NCBI RefSeq assembly: GCF_000373565.1
Contig: NZ_KB891842.1
Location: 1 to 64,000, forward strand
Length of the DNA stretch: 64,000 bases
Direction of reading: 5' to 3'
DNA from: Streptomyces sp. HmicA12
GTDB lineage: Bacteria; Actinomycetota; Actinomycetes; Streptomycetales; Streptomycetaceae
Shown piece after piece: positions 50,498 through 58,762 of the stretch. The number at the start of each line of letters is the position of its first letter. The first letter of the stretch is position 1. The notes under the pieces were generated by a model, which saw nothing but the letters and a program-made list of their open reading frames with translations, made no database searches and had not been told where the DNA came from. The position numbers were made by a program, and so were the translations under genes.

Positions 50498-51973
50498 ATG
50501 CGACACCCCCCGCGCTACCTGTCCATGTGGGCGTGCGCCGCACTCGCGGCGGCCGCGCTCGTCCCTCTGACCTCCGCCGCGTCCGCGGCCGCCCCCGCCT
50601 GCTCGGTGGAGTACGCCGTCACCGGGCAGTGGGACAGTGGCTTCCAGGGAGCCGTGAAGGTCACCAACAACGGTGCGGCGAAGGATAGTTGGAGCCTGTC
50701 CTTCGACTTCGCCGACGGTCAGAAGGTCACCCAGGGCTGGAGTGCCAAGTGGTCCCAGTCCGGTACGACGGTGACCGCGGCCAACGAGTCCTGGAACGGC
50801 GCGCTCGCCTCCGGCGGGAGCGTGTCCGCCGGGTTCATCGGGTCGTGGAAGGGCGCCAACACCGTGCCCAAGACCTTCAAGTTGAACGGCGTGACCTGCA
50901 ACGAGGACATCACCGACCCGACGGATCCGACCGATCCCACGGACCCCGGTGACGGCAGTGCCCCGGCCCTGAAGGTGTCCGGGAACAAGCTCGTCGACGC
51001 GGACTCCGGCGCCACCCACCGGATCCTCGGCGTGAACCGCTCGGGCGGCGAGTTCATGTGCGTACAGGGATACGGGATCTTCGACGGCCCCGTCGACGAC
51101 GCGTCGGTGAAAGCCATCGCCGACTGGAAGGCGAACGCGGTCCGTATCCCGCTCAACGAGGAGTGCTGGCTCGGCCTCGACAACATCAAACCCGAGTACG
51201 GAGGTGCCACCTACCGGTCCGCCATCAAGGACCTGGTCGCCAAGGTCAAGGCGCACGGCATGACGCCGATCCTCGAACTGCACTGGTCCTACGGCCAGTA
51301 CACGGGAAACTCGGCCGGCTGCTCGGACGTCCACGCGACCTGCCAGAAGCCGATGCCGGACGCCCAGTACACGCCCGCCTTCTGGTCGTCGGTCGCCGGC
51401 GAGTACAAGGACGACCCGGCCGTCACCTTCGACCTGTTCAACGAGCCCTACCCGGACCGCGCCACCTCCAACTTGACCGACGCATGGTCCTGTTGGAAGG
51501 ACGGCGGCACCTGCCCCGGCATCGGCTACGAGGTCGCGGGCATGCAGGACCTCGTCGACGCCATCCGCACGGCGGGCGCCGGGAACCTCATCCTGATCGG
51601 CGGCCTCGCCTACTCCAACGACCTGCGCCAGTGGCTGCAGCACAAGCCGTCCGATCCGGCCGGCAACATCGCCGCCGCCTACCACGTCTACAACTTCAAC
51701 ACCTGCGCCAGTGAGAGCTGCTGGGACGAGCAGCTCGCGCCCGTCGCGGCGGGGGTCCCGCTGGTGGCAGGGGAGATCGGCGAGAACACCTGCTCCCACG
51801 GCTTCATCGACCGGGTCATGAAGTGGTTCGACGACCGAAACCTGTCGTACCTCGGCTGGACCTGGAACACCTGGGACTGCGCCTCGGGCCCCTCGCTGAT
51901 CAGCGACTACGACGGCACGCCGACCGCCTTCGGCGCCGGCCTGCGCGATCACCTGCAAGCCGTCACCAAGTAA
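50498..51973 (+). CDS. CBM2-GH5 secreted cellulase
   Basis: 491-aa endoglucanase-type enzyme. Signal peptide about 1-32 without a twin-Arg pair (Sec type). CBM2 about 34-135 (ACSVEYAVTGQWDSGFQGAV), a Thr-Asp-Pro repeat linker about 138-150, then GH5 about 157-491. Catalytic motifs: VRIPLNEECW, ILELHWSYGQY, acid/base in FDLFNEPYPD, nucleophile in VAGEIGENTC, and GWTWNTWDC. RBS AAGGAG. It heads a two-gene operon with CBM2-GH6. Its catalytic part is closely matched by the CBM-free copy at 56090. Confidence 0.94.
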   Translation: MRHPPRYLSMWACAALAAAALVPLTSAASAAAPACSVEYAVTGQWDSGFQGAVKVTNNGAAKDSWSLSFDFADGQKVTQGWSAKWSQSGTTVTAANESWNGALASGGSVSAGFIGSWKGANTVPKTFKLNGVTCNEDITDPTDPTDPTDPGDGSAPALKVSGNKLVDADSGATHRILGVNRSGGEFMCVQGYGIFDGPVDDASVKAIADWKANAVRIPLNEECWLGLDNIKPEYGGATYRSAIKDLVAKVKAHGMTPILELHWSYGQYTGNSAGCSDVHATCQKPMPDAQYTPAFWSSVAGEYKDDPAVTFDLFNEPYPDRATSNLTDAWSCWKDGGTCPGIGYEVAGMQDLVDAIRTAGAGNLILIGGLAYSNDLRQWLQHKPSDPAGNIAAAYHVYNFNTCASESCWDEQLAPVAAGVPLVAGEIGENTCSHGFIDRVMKWFDDRNLSYLGWTWNTWDCASGPSLISDYDGTPTAFGAGLRDHLQAVTK

Positions 51974-51985
51974 CCCCCGGAAGTA

Positions 51986-52027
51986 CGCACGTCCATCTAG
52001 GCACGTCCATCTACGCACGTCCATCAC
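51986..52027 (+). repeat. Three tandem 14-nt repeats between GH5 and GH6
   Basis: CGCACGTCCATCTA, GGCACGTCCATCTA and CGCACGTCCATCAC in direct succession, ending just before the GH6 ribosome site. The CBM-free operon has a gap of only 14 nt here and no repeat. Confidence 0.6.
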
Positions 52028-52046
52028 CGAAAGGGACACCCCCACC

Positions 52047-53783
52047 ATGAGCCGTACCCGTACCGACCGAACCCGACTGAGAGGCAGTACCGCGCTGGCC
52101 GCGGCGCTCGTCCTCTCCGGCGCCGCCTGTGTCGGCACCGCCGTCGCCGCCCCCGACAGCGCCGCCGCGGCCGCCTGCACCGTGGACTACAAGGTGCAGA
52201 ACCAGTGGGACACCGGCTTCACCACCTCCGTGAGCGTCACCAACAACGGTGCCGCGGTGAGCAGTTGGAACCTCACCTGGTCCTTCGCGGGCAACCAGAA
52301 GGTCAGCAGCGGCTGGAACGCCGACATCTCCCAGTCCGGCACCGCCGTCACCGCCAAGAGCCTCTCCTACAACGGGGCCCTGGCCACCGGCGGCTCGACC
52401 TCCTTCGGCTTCAACGGCACGTACAGCGGCACCAACGCCCTGCCGACCGCGTTCAAGCTGAACGGCGTCACCTGTAACGAGGACACCGGCCCGACGGATC
52501 CGACCGATCCCACGGACCCGACCGACCCGAGCGGCCGCGTCGACAACCCGTACGCCGGCGCCAAGGTCTACGTGAACCCGGAGTGGAAGGCCAAGGCCGA
52601 CGCCGAACCCGGCGGCAGCAAGATCTCCAGCCAGCCCACCGGTGTCTGGCTCGACCGGATCGCCGCCATCAACGGCGTGGGCGACGGCATGGGCCTGCGC
52701 GACCACCTGGACGCGGCCCTCGCCCAGAAGGGCAGCAACGAGGAAGTCGTCCAGCTCGTCGTCTACGACCTCCCCGGCCGCGACTGCGCCGCGCTCGCCT
52801 CCAACGGTGAGCTCGGCCCGACCGACATCGACAAGTACAAGAGCGACTTCATCGACCCGATCGCCACGATCCTCGCCGACCCCAAGTACGCGGGCCTGCG
52901 CATCGTCACGACGATCGAGATCGACTCGCTGCCCAACCTCGTCACCAACGTCAGCGGGCGCCCCACGGCCACCCCCAACTGCGACGTGATGAAGGCGAAC
53001 GGGAACTACCAGAAGGGCGTCGGCTACGCCCTCGACAAGCTCGGCGACATCCCGAACGTCTACAACTACATCGACGCGGGACACCACGGCTGGCTCGGCT
53101 GGGACGACAACTTCGGCGCCTCCGCCGAACTGTTCAAGTCGACCGCCTCCAGCAACGGCGCGAAGCTGTCCGACGTCCACGGCTTCATCGTGAACACGGC
53201 CAACTACAGCGCCCTCAAGGAGAACAACTTCACGATCGACGACTCGGTCAACGGGACCTCGGTCCGCCAGTCCAAGTGGGTCGACTGGAACCGCTACACC
53301 GACGAGCTGTCGTACGCCCAGGCCATGCGCACCAAGCTGGTCTCGCTCGGCTTCGACCAGAACCTCGGCATGCTGATCGACACCTCCCGCAACGGCTGGG
53401 GCGGCGCCGCCCGGCCCACCGGACCGGGTGCCAAGACCACGGTCGACACGTACGTGGACGGGGGCCGCTACGACCGCCGCATCCACCTCGGCAACTGGTG
53501 CAACCAGAGCGGTGCCGGCCTCGGTGAGCGGCCGCAGGCCAACCCCGCGACCGGGATCGACGCCTACGTGTGGATGAAGCCGCCGGGTGAGTCCGACGGT
53601 TCGAGCACCGCCATCGACAACGACGAGGGCAAGGGCTTCGACCGGATGTGCGACCCGACGTACACGGGCAACCCGCGGAACAACAACAACATGTCCGGCG
53701 CGCTGCCGAACGCCCCGGTGTCCGGGCACTGGTTCTCCGCCCAGTTCCAGGAACTGATGAAGAACGCCTACCCGGCACTGTGA
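52047..53783 (+). CDS. CBM2-GH6 secreted cellulase
   Basis: 578-aa cellulase acting from the non-reducing end or internally. Signal peptide about 1-43, Sec type (no Arg-Arg pair). CBM2 about 44-145 (ACTVDYKVQNQWDTGFTTSV), Thr-Asp-Pro linker about 148-162, GH6 about 163-578. GH6 hallmarks: VVYDLPGRDCAALASNGEL with the catalytic acid Asp, AGHHGWLGWDDN, GNWCNQSGAGLGERP and YVWMKPPGESDG. The 30-nt linker segment at 52490-52519 is identical to 50917-50946 in the GH5 gene. RBS AAAGGGA. Terminated by the stem at 53801. Confidence 0.95.
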   Translation: MSRTRTDRTRLRGSTALAAALVLSGAACVGTAVAAPDSAAAAACTVDYKVQNQWDTGFTTSVSVTNNGAAVSSWNLTWSFAGNQKVSSGWNADISQSGTAVTAKSLSYNGALATGGSTSFGFNGTYSGTNALPTAFKLNGVTCNEDTGPTDPTDPTDPTDPSGRVDNPYAGAKVYVNPEWKAKADAEPGGSKISSQPTGVWLDRIAAINGVGDGMGLRDHLDAALAQKGSNEEVVQLVVYDLPGRDCAALASNGELGPTDIDKYKSDFIDPIATILADPKYAGLRIVTTIEIDSLPNLVTNVSGRPTATPNCDVMKANGNYQKGVGYALDKLGDIPNVYNYIDAGHHGWLGWDDNFGASAELFKSTASSNGAKLSDVHGFIVNTANYSALKENNFTIDDSVNGTSVRQSKWVDWNRYTDELSYAQAMRTKLVSLGFDQNLGMLIDTSRNGWGGAARPTGPGAKTTVDTYVDGGRYDRRIHLGNWCNQSGAGLGERPQANPATGIDAYVWMKPPGESDGSSTAIDNDEGKGFDRMCDPTYTGNPRNNNNMSGALPNAPVSGHWFSAQFQELMKNAYPAL

Positions 53784-53800
53784 CGCCGTAGGCCACGGCC

Positions 53801-53835
53801 GTCCGGCCCCCGCGCGTGCGTGGCGGGGGCCGGAC
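53801..53835. terminator. Bidirectional terminator between the cellulase cassettes
   Basis: GTCCGGCCCCCGC (53801-53813), 9-nt loop, GCGGGGGCCGGAC (53823-53835): a perfect 13-bp stem between the convergent GH6 and second GH48 genes. Confidence 0.8.
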
Positions 53836-53844
53836 GCTGGCGTG

Positions 53845-55869
53845 CTACTCCAACAGTTCCGCGTACACCCCCATCGCGAGCGCGATGTCCGCCTGCGCCC
53901 AGAAGCGGTGGTACGTGAACGTCGGCGCCTCGCCTCCCGCCAAGTAGGCTTCTACAGCAGCCCAGTTCGGGTCGTCCTTGTAGAAGGACCGGATGGACGT
54001 GAAGGTCGCGGTGGAGTCGATCGTGTCGCCGTTCGGCATGGTGCCGGTCCAGCCGGAGGGCACGTACACCGCGTCGTCGAACCGGTTGTAGTCGGCGCGC
54101 TTCTCCGGCACCGCGATCCCCAGCGCGTCCTGGCTGTTCGCCCACATGCCGTCGAGCAGCGCCTTCGCCGTGGTCTTCGACGCGGCGTGGCCGGACTTCG
54201 CCGCGTAGTAGATGAGCGTCTTCGCGTACGCGGCCGCCACCCCGACGTCGTCCGTGTGGTCGGCGACGGAGACGTGAAGGCCCGTGTTGCCACCGGGATT
54301 TGACGCGTCCCAGGTGTCCGGGGCGCCCGACCACTTCAGCGTCGACGGGATCGTGAACGTACCGTCGTCGGCGACCTTCGTCTCCGACAGCGCCCAGGCG
54401 ACCCACTGGTCGAGGACCGTCTTCGCGTCCGCGTCGCCGGTCTCGTGGTAGTACGCAGCGACACGCTCCATCGACCACGCCTGGAAGCCGAACCACTGGT
54501 TGGACGGCGGGTCGTGGTAGACCGGCGCCTCGTCGTAGTACATGCCGTAGAAGGTCGGTGTGCCGGCGGGCGCCTCCCCGTACCGTCCCTTCCAGCTGTT
54601 GGTCGCGCCGCCCGCGATCGCGCCCTCGGCGGACTGCAGCCAACGGTAGAACTCGACCTGACGCTTCAGGCTGGCCGCCCAATCCGCCCTGCCGGTGGCC
54701 GACTTGGGGGCCAGCGCGTCGTACGAGGCGAGGGCGTGCGCGGCGAGCGGGTTCTGGTAGCCGCCGTGCGCGTGGCTGCAGCCGATGCGCCAGGCCCAGC
54801 CCGCCGAGGTGTCGGTGGCGCCGCCCCACGCGTAGTACCAGGACAGCAGATAGTGCGAGCTGCTCTTGCCGCTGCCGGGGGTGCACCCGGACGGCGAGGT
54901 GCACTCGCCGATCTCCTTGAAGTACTTGTCGTACATCGCGTAGCGCAGGTAGTCGCCCATCTTCGCGGCCTTCGCGACGGTCGCCGCGACGTCCGCCTCC
55001 CTGCCCTGCGCCGACGCCCAGACGTGCGCCCAGTACGCGGCCTGCACGGCGCGCGCGTCGGCGTCCGGGGCGTTGGTGTACTTCCACTGCTTCGCGTACG
55101 AGGCGTCGCCGGTGAACAGATCCAGGTACCCGTTCTTCCCGCCGTACGCGAACTCGTCGCGGCACGGCTGCGGCACCGTCTCCCAGACCGACTCCTGCGG
55201 GCCGCGCTGGAAGGTGTTGATGTACGTCGGGGTCGCACCGTCCCCGCCGTAGCCGTACGTGTTGTCGACGTCCTGCAGCCAGTGCATGCCGTAGATGTCG
55301 TCGGTGCCGTACGCGCTCTTCAGCTCGGCCGCGATCGGGTCGGCGCCCGCGGTGACCGACGGGTCGAGCTGTGCCGGATACTGCGCGGGTTCGTCCCATT
55401 CCGGGGCGTAGGTCGCCGGTTTGGACGGAGAGTAGAAGCTATTGGTGGGCTGGTCGTCATGGGTGGGAATCATGAATTTCTCCATGGTTTCCCACGCGTC
55501 GTTGAACGGCGCCCAGTCGCCACTGACCTTGCCGTACATGGCCTGCAGCCAGATGAGATAGCTATACGCCTCCGAGGTGGTTTCATGCCCGTGGTCCGGT
55601 GCTTCGCAGATGAGTGTCTCGACCGAGTGGTACGGAATTCCGTCCGGCGAGAAGTAGCCGCTGGACGCCGCCGTGATCTTCGCGTGCAGGTCGAGGAACC
55701 GCTGCTCGTACGCGGTGGCCGCGACCGCTGCCGGGGCCGCAGAACCCTTCTGAGCTGCGGTGGTGAGGGTGATGGTGGCCGGTGCCGCCACGGTGGCGAC
55801 CGCGATCGCGAGCAGCTTGCGGCGGCTGAGCGTGCCGCGGGCATGCGGGGGCCGACGTCTTGAGGGCAT
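53845..55869 (-). CDS. GH48 cellobiohydrolase without CBM
   Basis: 674-aa second GH48 enzyme. The signal peptide has a twin-arginine motif LSRRKLLAIA near residues 15-24, pointing to Tat export. The mature protein is the GH48 domain alone (about 52-674), with HETTSEAYSYLIWLQAMYG, YGMHWLQDVDNTYGYG, and the same ending as its paralogue, RFWAQADIALAMG. CBM2 and both beta-sandwich domains of the paralogue are absent. ATG at 55869 with AAGGGG upstream. A perfect CebR box overlaps its promoter. Expected to act on dispersed or accessible cellulose chains. Confidence 0.94.
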   Translation of the reverse strand: MPSRRRPPHARGTLSRRKLLAIAVATVAAPATITLTTAAQKGSAAPAAVAATAYEQRFLDLHAKITAASSGYFSPDGIPYHSVETLICEAPDHGHETTSEAYSYLIWLQAMYGKVSGDWAPFNDAWETMEKFMIPTHDDQPTNSFYSPSKPATYAPEWDEPAQYPAQLDPSVTAGADPIAAELKSAYGTDDIYGMHWLQDVDNTYGYGGDGATPTYINTFQRGPQESVWETVPQPCRDEFAYGGKNGYLDLFTGDASYAKQWKYTNAPDADARAVQAAYWAHVWASAQGREADVAATVAKAAKMGDYLRYAMYDKYFKEIGECTSPSGCTPGSGKSSSHYLLSWYYAWGGATDTSAGWAWRIGCSHAHGGYQNPLAAHALASYDALAPKSATGRADWAASLKRQVEFYRWLQSAEGAIAGGATNSWKGRYGEAPAGTPTFYGMYYDEAPVYHDPPSNQWFGFQAWSMERVAAYYHETGDADAKTVLDQWVAWALSETKVADDGTFTIPSTLKWSGAPDTWDASNPGGNTGLHVSVADHTDDVGVAAAYAKTLIYYAAKSGHAASKTTAKALLDGMWANSQDALGIAVPEKRADYNRFDDAVYVPSGWTGTMPNGDTIDSTATFTSIRSFYKDDPNWAAVEAYLAGGEAPTFTYHRFWAQADIALAMGVYAELLE

Positions 55870-55895
55870 GCGGGTGCCCCTTCCTGTGGGGTGGT

Positions 55896-55909
55896 TGGGA
55901 GCGCTCCCA
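55896..55909. promoter_or_regulatory. CebR/CelR box, perfect, second divergon
   Basis: TGGGAGCGCTCCCA, flanked to TTGGGAGCGCTCCCAA. Its right edge is 28 nt from the first base of the GH48 -35 TTGACA (55937-55932), the same distance as in the first divergon. Confidence 0.9.
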
Positions 55910-55959
55910 AGAAACCGCCGGTGCGGAATGATGTCAAGAGGGTCCACCGGTATTCGGCT

Positions 55960-55975
55960 GTCGAATCAATTCGAC
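55960..55975. promoter_or_regulatory. AT-rich palindrome, second copy
   Basis: GTCGAATCAATTCGAC differs from the copy at 50349 only at one central base. It starts 23 nt upstream of the -35 box, exactly 10 nt more than in the first divergon. The remaining 114 nt before GH5 contain no CebR box. Confidence 0.6.
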
Positions 55976-56089
55976 AAACAATTTCTGAGAAGCGCGGCAA
56001 CCTTCCCTGTGTCCGGGGCGACTTGAGGGGTGAATCCGCCCGTGTGAAGTGCACATTCGTGGCACACCGAGACCGGATAGGACTCGCTC

Positions 56090-57262
56090 ATGCGTCACCC
56101 ACCACCCCCCGAACGACGGCACCGCGCAGGCCGCCTGAGGAGACGGCTCGCCGTGCTCGCGGGCGTGCTGCTCACGGCCGCCGGCCTGACGGTGCCCTCG
56201 CTCCTCCCCGCGGCGGGCGCGGCCCAGGCCGCCGCGACCCCACCCGTGCTCACTGTCGAGGGCAACCAGCTCGTCGACGCCGACGGAAACCCCCACCGGC
56301 TGCTCGGAGTCAACCGCTCCGGCGGCGAGTTCGCCTGCGTCCAGGGCTACGGCATCTTCGACGGTCCCGTCGACGACGCCGCGATCCAGGCCATCGCGGA
56401 CTGGAAGGCCAACACGGTCCGCATCCCGCTCAACGAGGAGTGCTGGCTCGGCCTCGACAACATCGATCCCGCGTACGCGGGCGCCAACTACCGCACCGCG
56501 GTGCAGGAGTTGGTGCGGGGCGTCATCGACCACGGCATGACCCCGGTCGTCGAACTGCACTGGACCCACGGCCAGTACACCGGCAACAGCGCCGGCTGCT
56601 CCGACGTCCACGCCACCTGCCAGAAACCCATGCCGGACGCGCAGTACACGCCGGACTTCTGGACGTCGGTGGCGAACACCTTCAAGGGCGACCGGGTCGT
56701 CGCCTTCGACCTGTTCAACGAGCCGTACCCGGACCGCGCCACCTCCGACACGGCGGCCGCGTGGGCCTGTTGGAAGGACGGCGGCACCTGCCCCGGCATC
56801 GGCTACGAGGTCGCCGGCATGCAGGACCTGGTCGACGCCGTACGCGCCACGGGCGCCGAGAACCTGATCCTGGCCGCCGGGATCGCGTACTCCAACGACC
56901 TGAGCCAGTGGCTCGCGCACAAGCCCGACGACCCGACCGGCAATCTCGCCGCGGCTTGGCACGTCTACAACTTCAACACCTGTGCCAGTACGTCGTGCTG
57001 GGACTCCACGCTGGCGCCCGTCGCCGCCGAGGTGCCGCTCGTCGCGGGCGAGATCGGCGAGAACACCTGCGCCCACTCCTTCATCGACACCGCCATGGCG
57101 TGGCTCGACGAGCACGACGCCTCCTACCTCGGCTGGACCTGGAACACCTGGGACTGCTCCTCGGGCCCGGCCCTCATCTCCGACTACTCCGGCACCCCCA
57201 CCGGGTTCGGCGCGGGTCTGCGTGACCACTTCGCCGCCGTGACCGCCGGCACCTCCCACTGA
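56090..57262 (+). CDS. GH5 cellulase without CBM
   Basis: 390-aa paralogue of the GH5 domain at 50498. The signal peptide (about 1-47) is Arg-rich, with LRRRLAVLAG, compatible with Tat or Sec. Mature GH5 about 50-390: VRIPLNEECW, VVELHWTHGQY, FDLFNEPYPD, VAGEIGENTC and GWTWNTWDC are all kept, so it should be active. CBM2 and linker are absent. RBS AGGA. Followed 14 nt later by the GH6 copy. No CebR box directly precedes it; the only one in this gap sits on the GH48 side. Confidence 0.93.
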   Translation: MRHPPPPERRHRAGRLRRRLAVLAGVLLTAAGLTVPSLLPAAGAAQAAATPPVLTVEGNQLVDADGNPHRLLGVNRSGGEFACVQGYGIFDGPVDDAAIQAIADWKANTVRIPLNEECWLGLDNIDPAYAGANYRTAVQELVRGVIDHGMTPVVELHWTHGQYTGNSAGCSDVHATCQKPMPDAQYTPDFWTSVANTFKGDRVVAFDLFNEPYPDRATSDTAAAWACWKDGGTCPGIGYEVAGMQDLVDAVRATGAENLILAAGIAYSNDLSQWLAHKPDDPTGNLAAAWHVYNFNTCASTSCWDSTLAPVAAEVPLVAGEIGENTCAHSFIDTAMAWLDEHDASYLGWTWNTWDCSSGPALISDYSGTPTGFGAGLRDHFAAVTAGTSH

Positions 57263-57276
57263 AAGGCACCCCCCCC

Positions 57277-58632
57277 ATGAGCCGCAGAGCACGCACCAGC
57301 CGCCGCAGTCTGTTCCTCGCGATGAGCACCCTCGTCGCCGCGGGCACCGCCACGGCGGCCGTCACCCTCACCGGCACCGCCCAGGCCGCCGAACGCGTCG
57401 ACAACCCGTACGAGGGCGCCCAGGTCTACGTCAATCCCGAGTGGTCCGCGAAGGCCGCCGCCGAGCCGGGCGGTGACGCGATCGCCGACCAGCCGACCGC
57501 CGTCTGGCTCGACCGCACGGCCGCCATCGAGGGCGTCGGCGACGGCATGGGCCTGCGCGACCACCTCGACGCCGCCCTCGAACAGGGCGCGGACGTCGTC
57601 CAGTTGGTCATCTACAACCTGCCGGGACGCGATTGCGCGGCCCTCGCCTCCAACGGCGAACTCGGCCCGACCGACATCGACGCGTACGAGCACGACTACA
57701 TCGACCCGATCGCCGCGATCCTCGCCGACGCCAAGTACGCGAGCCTGCGCATCGTGAACACGGTGGAGATCGACTCGCTGCCCAACCTCGTCACCAACAC
57801 CGGCAGTCGCGCCACCGCCACCCCCGAGTGCGACACGATGAAGGCCAACGGCAACTACGTGAAGGGCGTCGGCTACGCCCTGAACAAGCTCGGCGACTCC
57901 CCGAACGTCTACAACTACGTGGACGCGGGGCACCACGGCTGGATCGGCTGGGACGACAATTTCGCCGCGACCGCCGAGGTCCTGCACGAGGCGGCCACCG
58001 CCGAGGGCGCCACGGTCGACGACGTCGCGGGCTTCATCACCAACACGGCCAACTACAGCGCGCTGAAGGAAGAGAACTTCACGATCGACGACACCGTCGC
58101 CGGCAAGTCGGTGCGCGAGTCCAAGTGGGTCGACTGGAACCGCTACACCGACGAACTCTCCTTCGCGCAGGCCTTCCGCGAGGAACTCGTCTCGGTCGGC
58201 TTCGACTCGGGCGTCGGGATGCTGATCGACACGTCGCGCAACGGCTGGGGCGGCTCCGATCGGCCCACCGGACCCGGCGCGTCGACGGATGTGGACACGT
58301 ACGTCGACGGCGGCCGCGTCGACCGTCGCATCCACATCGGCAACTGGTGCAACCAGGCGGGCGCGGGCCTCGGCGAACGCCCGCAGGCCTCGCCGGAGGC
58401 CGGGATCGACGCCTACGTCTGGGTCAAGCCGCCGGGGGAGTCCGACGGCGCCAGCGAGGCGATCGACAACGACGAGGGCAAGGGCTTCGACCGCATGTGC
58501 GATCCCACGTACACGGGGAACGCCCGTAACGGCAACAACCTGTCCGGTGCCCTGCCGGACGCGCCGCTGTCCGGGCACTGGTTCTCGGCCCAGTTCCAGG
58601 AGCTCCTGAAGAACGCGTACCCGGCGCTCTAG
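57277..58632 (+). CDS. GH6 cellulase without CBM
   Basis: 451-aa paralogue of the GH6 domain at 52047. The N-terminus has TSRRSLFLAMS at residues 7-17, a good twin-arginine motif, followed by a signal region ending TAQA-A near residue 37. GH6 domain about 40-451 with VIYNLPGRDCAALASNGEL, AGHHGWIGWDDN, GNWCNQAGAGLGERP and YVWVKPPGESDG intact. No CBM or linker. RBS AAAGG. The operon ends with a 14-bp stem at 58641-58709. Confidence 0.94.
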   Translation: MSRRARTSRRSLFLAMSTLVAAGTATAAVTLTGTAQAAERVDNPYEGAQVYVNPEWSAKAAAEPGGDAIADQPTAVWLDRTAAIEGVGDGMGLRDHLDAALEQGADVVQLVIYNLPGRDCAALASNGELGPTDIDAYEHDYIDPIAAILADAKYASLRIVNTVEIDSLPNLVTNTGSRATATPECDTMKANGNYVKGVGYALNKLGDSPNVYNYVDAGHHGWIGWDDNFAATAEVLHEAATAEGATVDDVAGFITNTANYSALKEENFTIDDTVAGKSVRESKWVDWNRYTDELSFAQAFREELVSVGFDSGVGMLIDTSRNGWGGSDRPTGPGASTDVDTYVDGGRVDRRIHIGNWCNQAGAGLGERPQASPEAGIDAYVWVKPPGESDGASEAIDNDEGKGFDRMCDPTYTGNARNGNNLSGALPDAPLSGHWFSAQFQELLKNAYPAL

Positions 58633-58640
58633 CCGATGCC

Positions 58641-58709
58641 GCGCGGGCCCCGCCCCCTCCCTTTTGCTCGATCGGCAACTCGACTTGCCTGTCGTGGCGG
58701 GGCCCGCGC
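58641..58709 (+). terminator. Long hairpin after the GH6 copy
   Basis: GCGCGGGCCCCGCC (58641-58654) and GGCGGGGCCCGCGC (58696-58709) are perfectly complementary, with a 41-nt loop. Likely ends the GH5-GH6 transcript. Confidence 0.6.
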
Positions 58710-58762
58710 ACGCTGGACGTACACACCGCGACGCGGCAGTACGAAGGGCGGCGAACACACTC

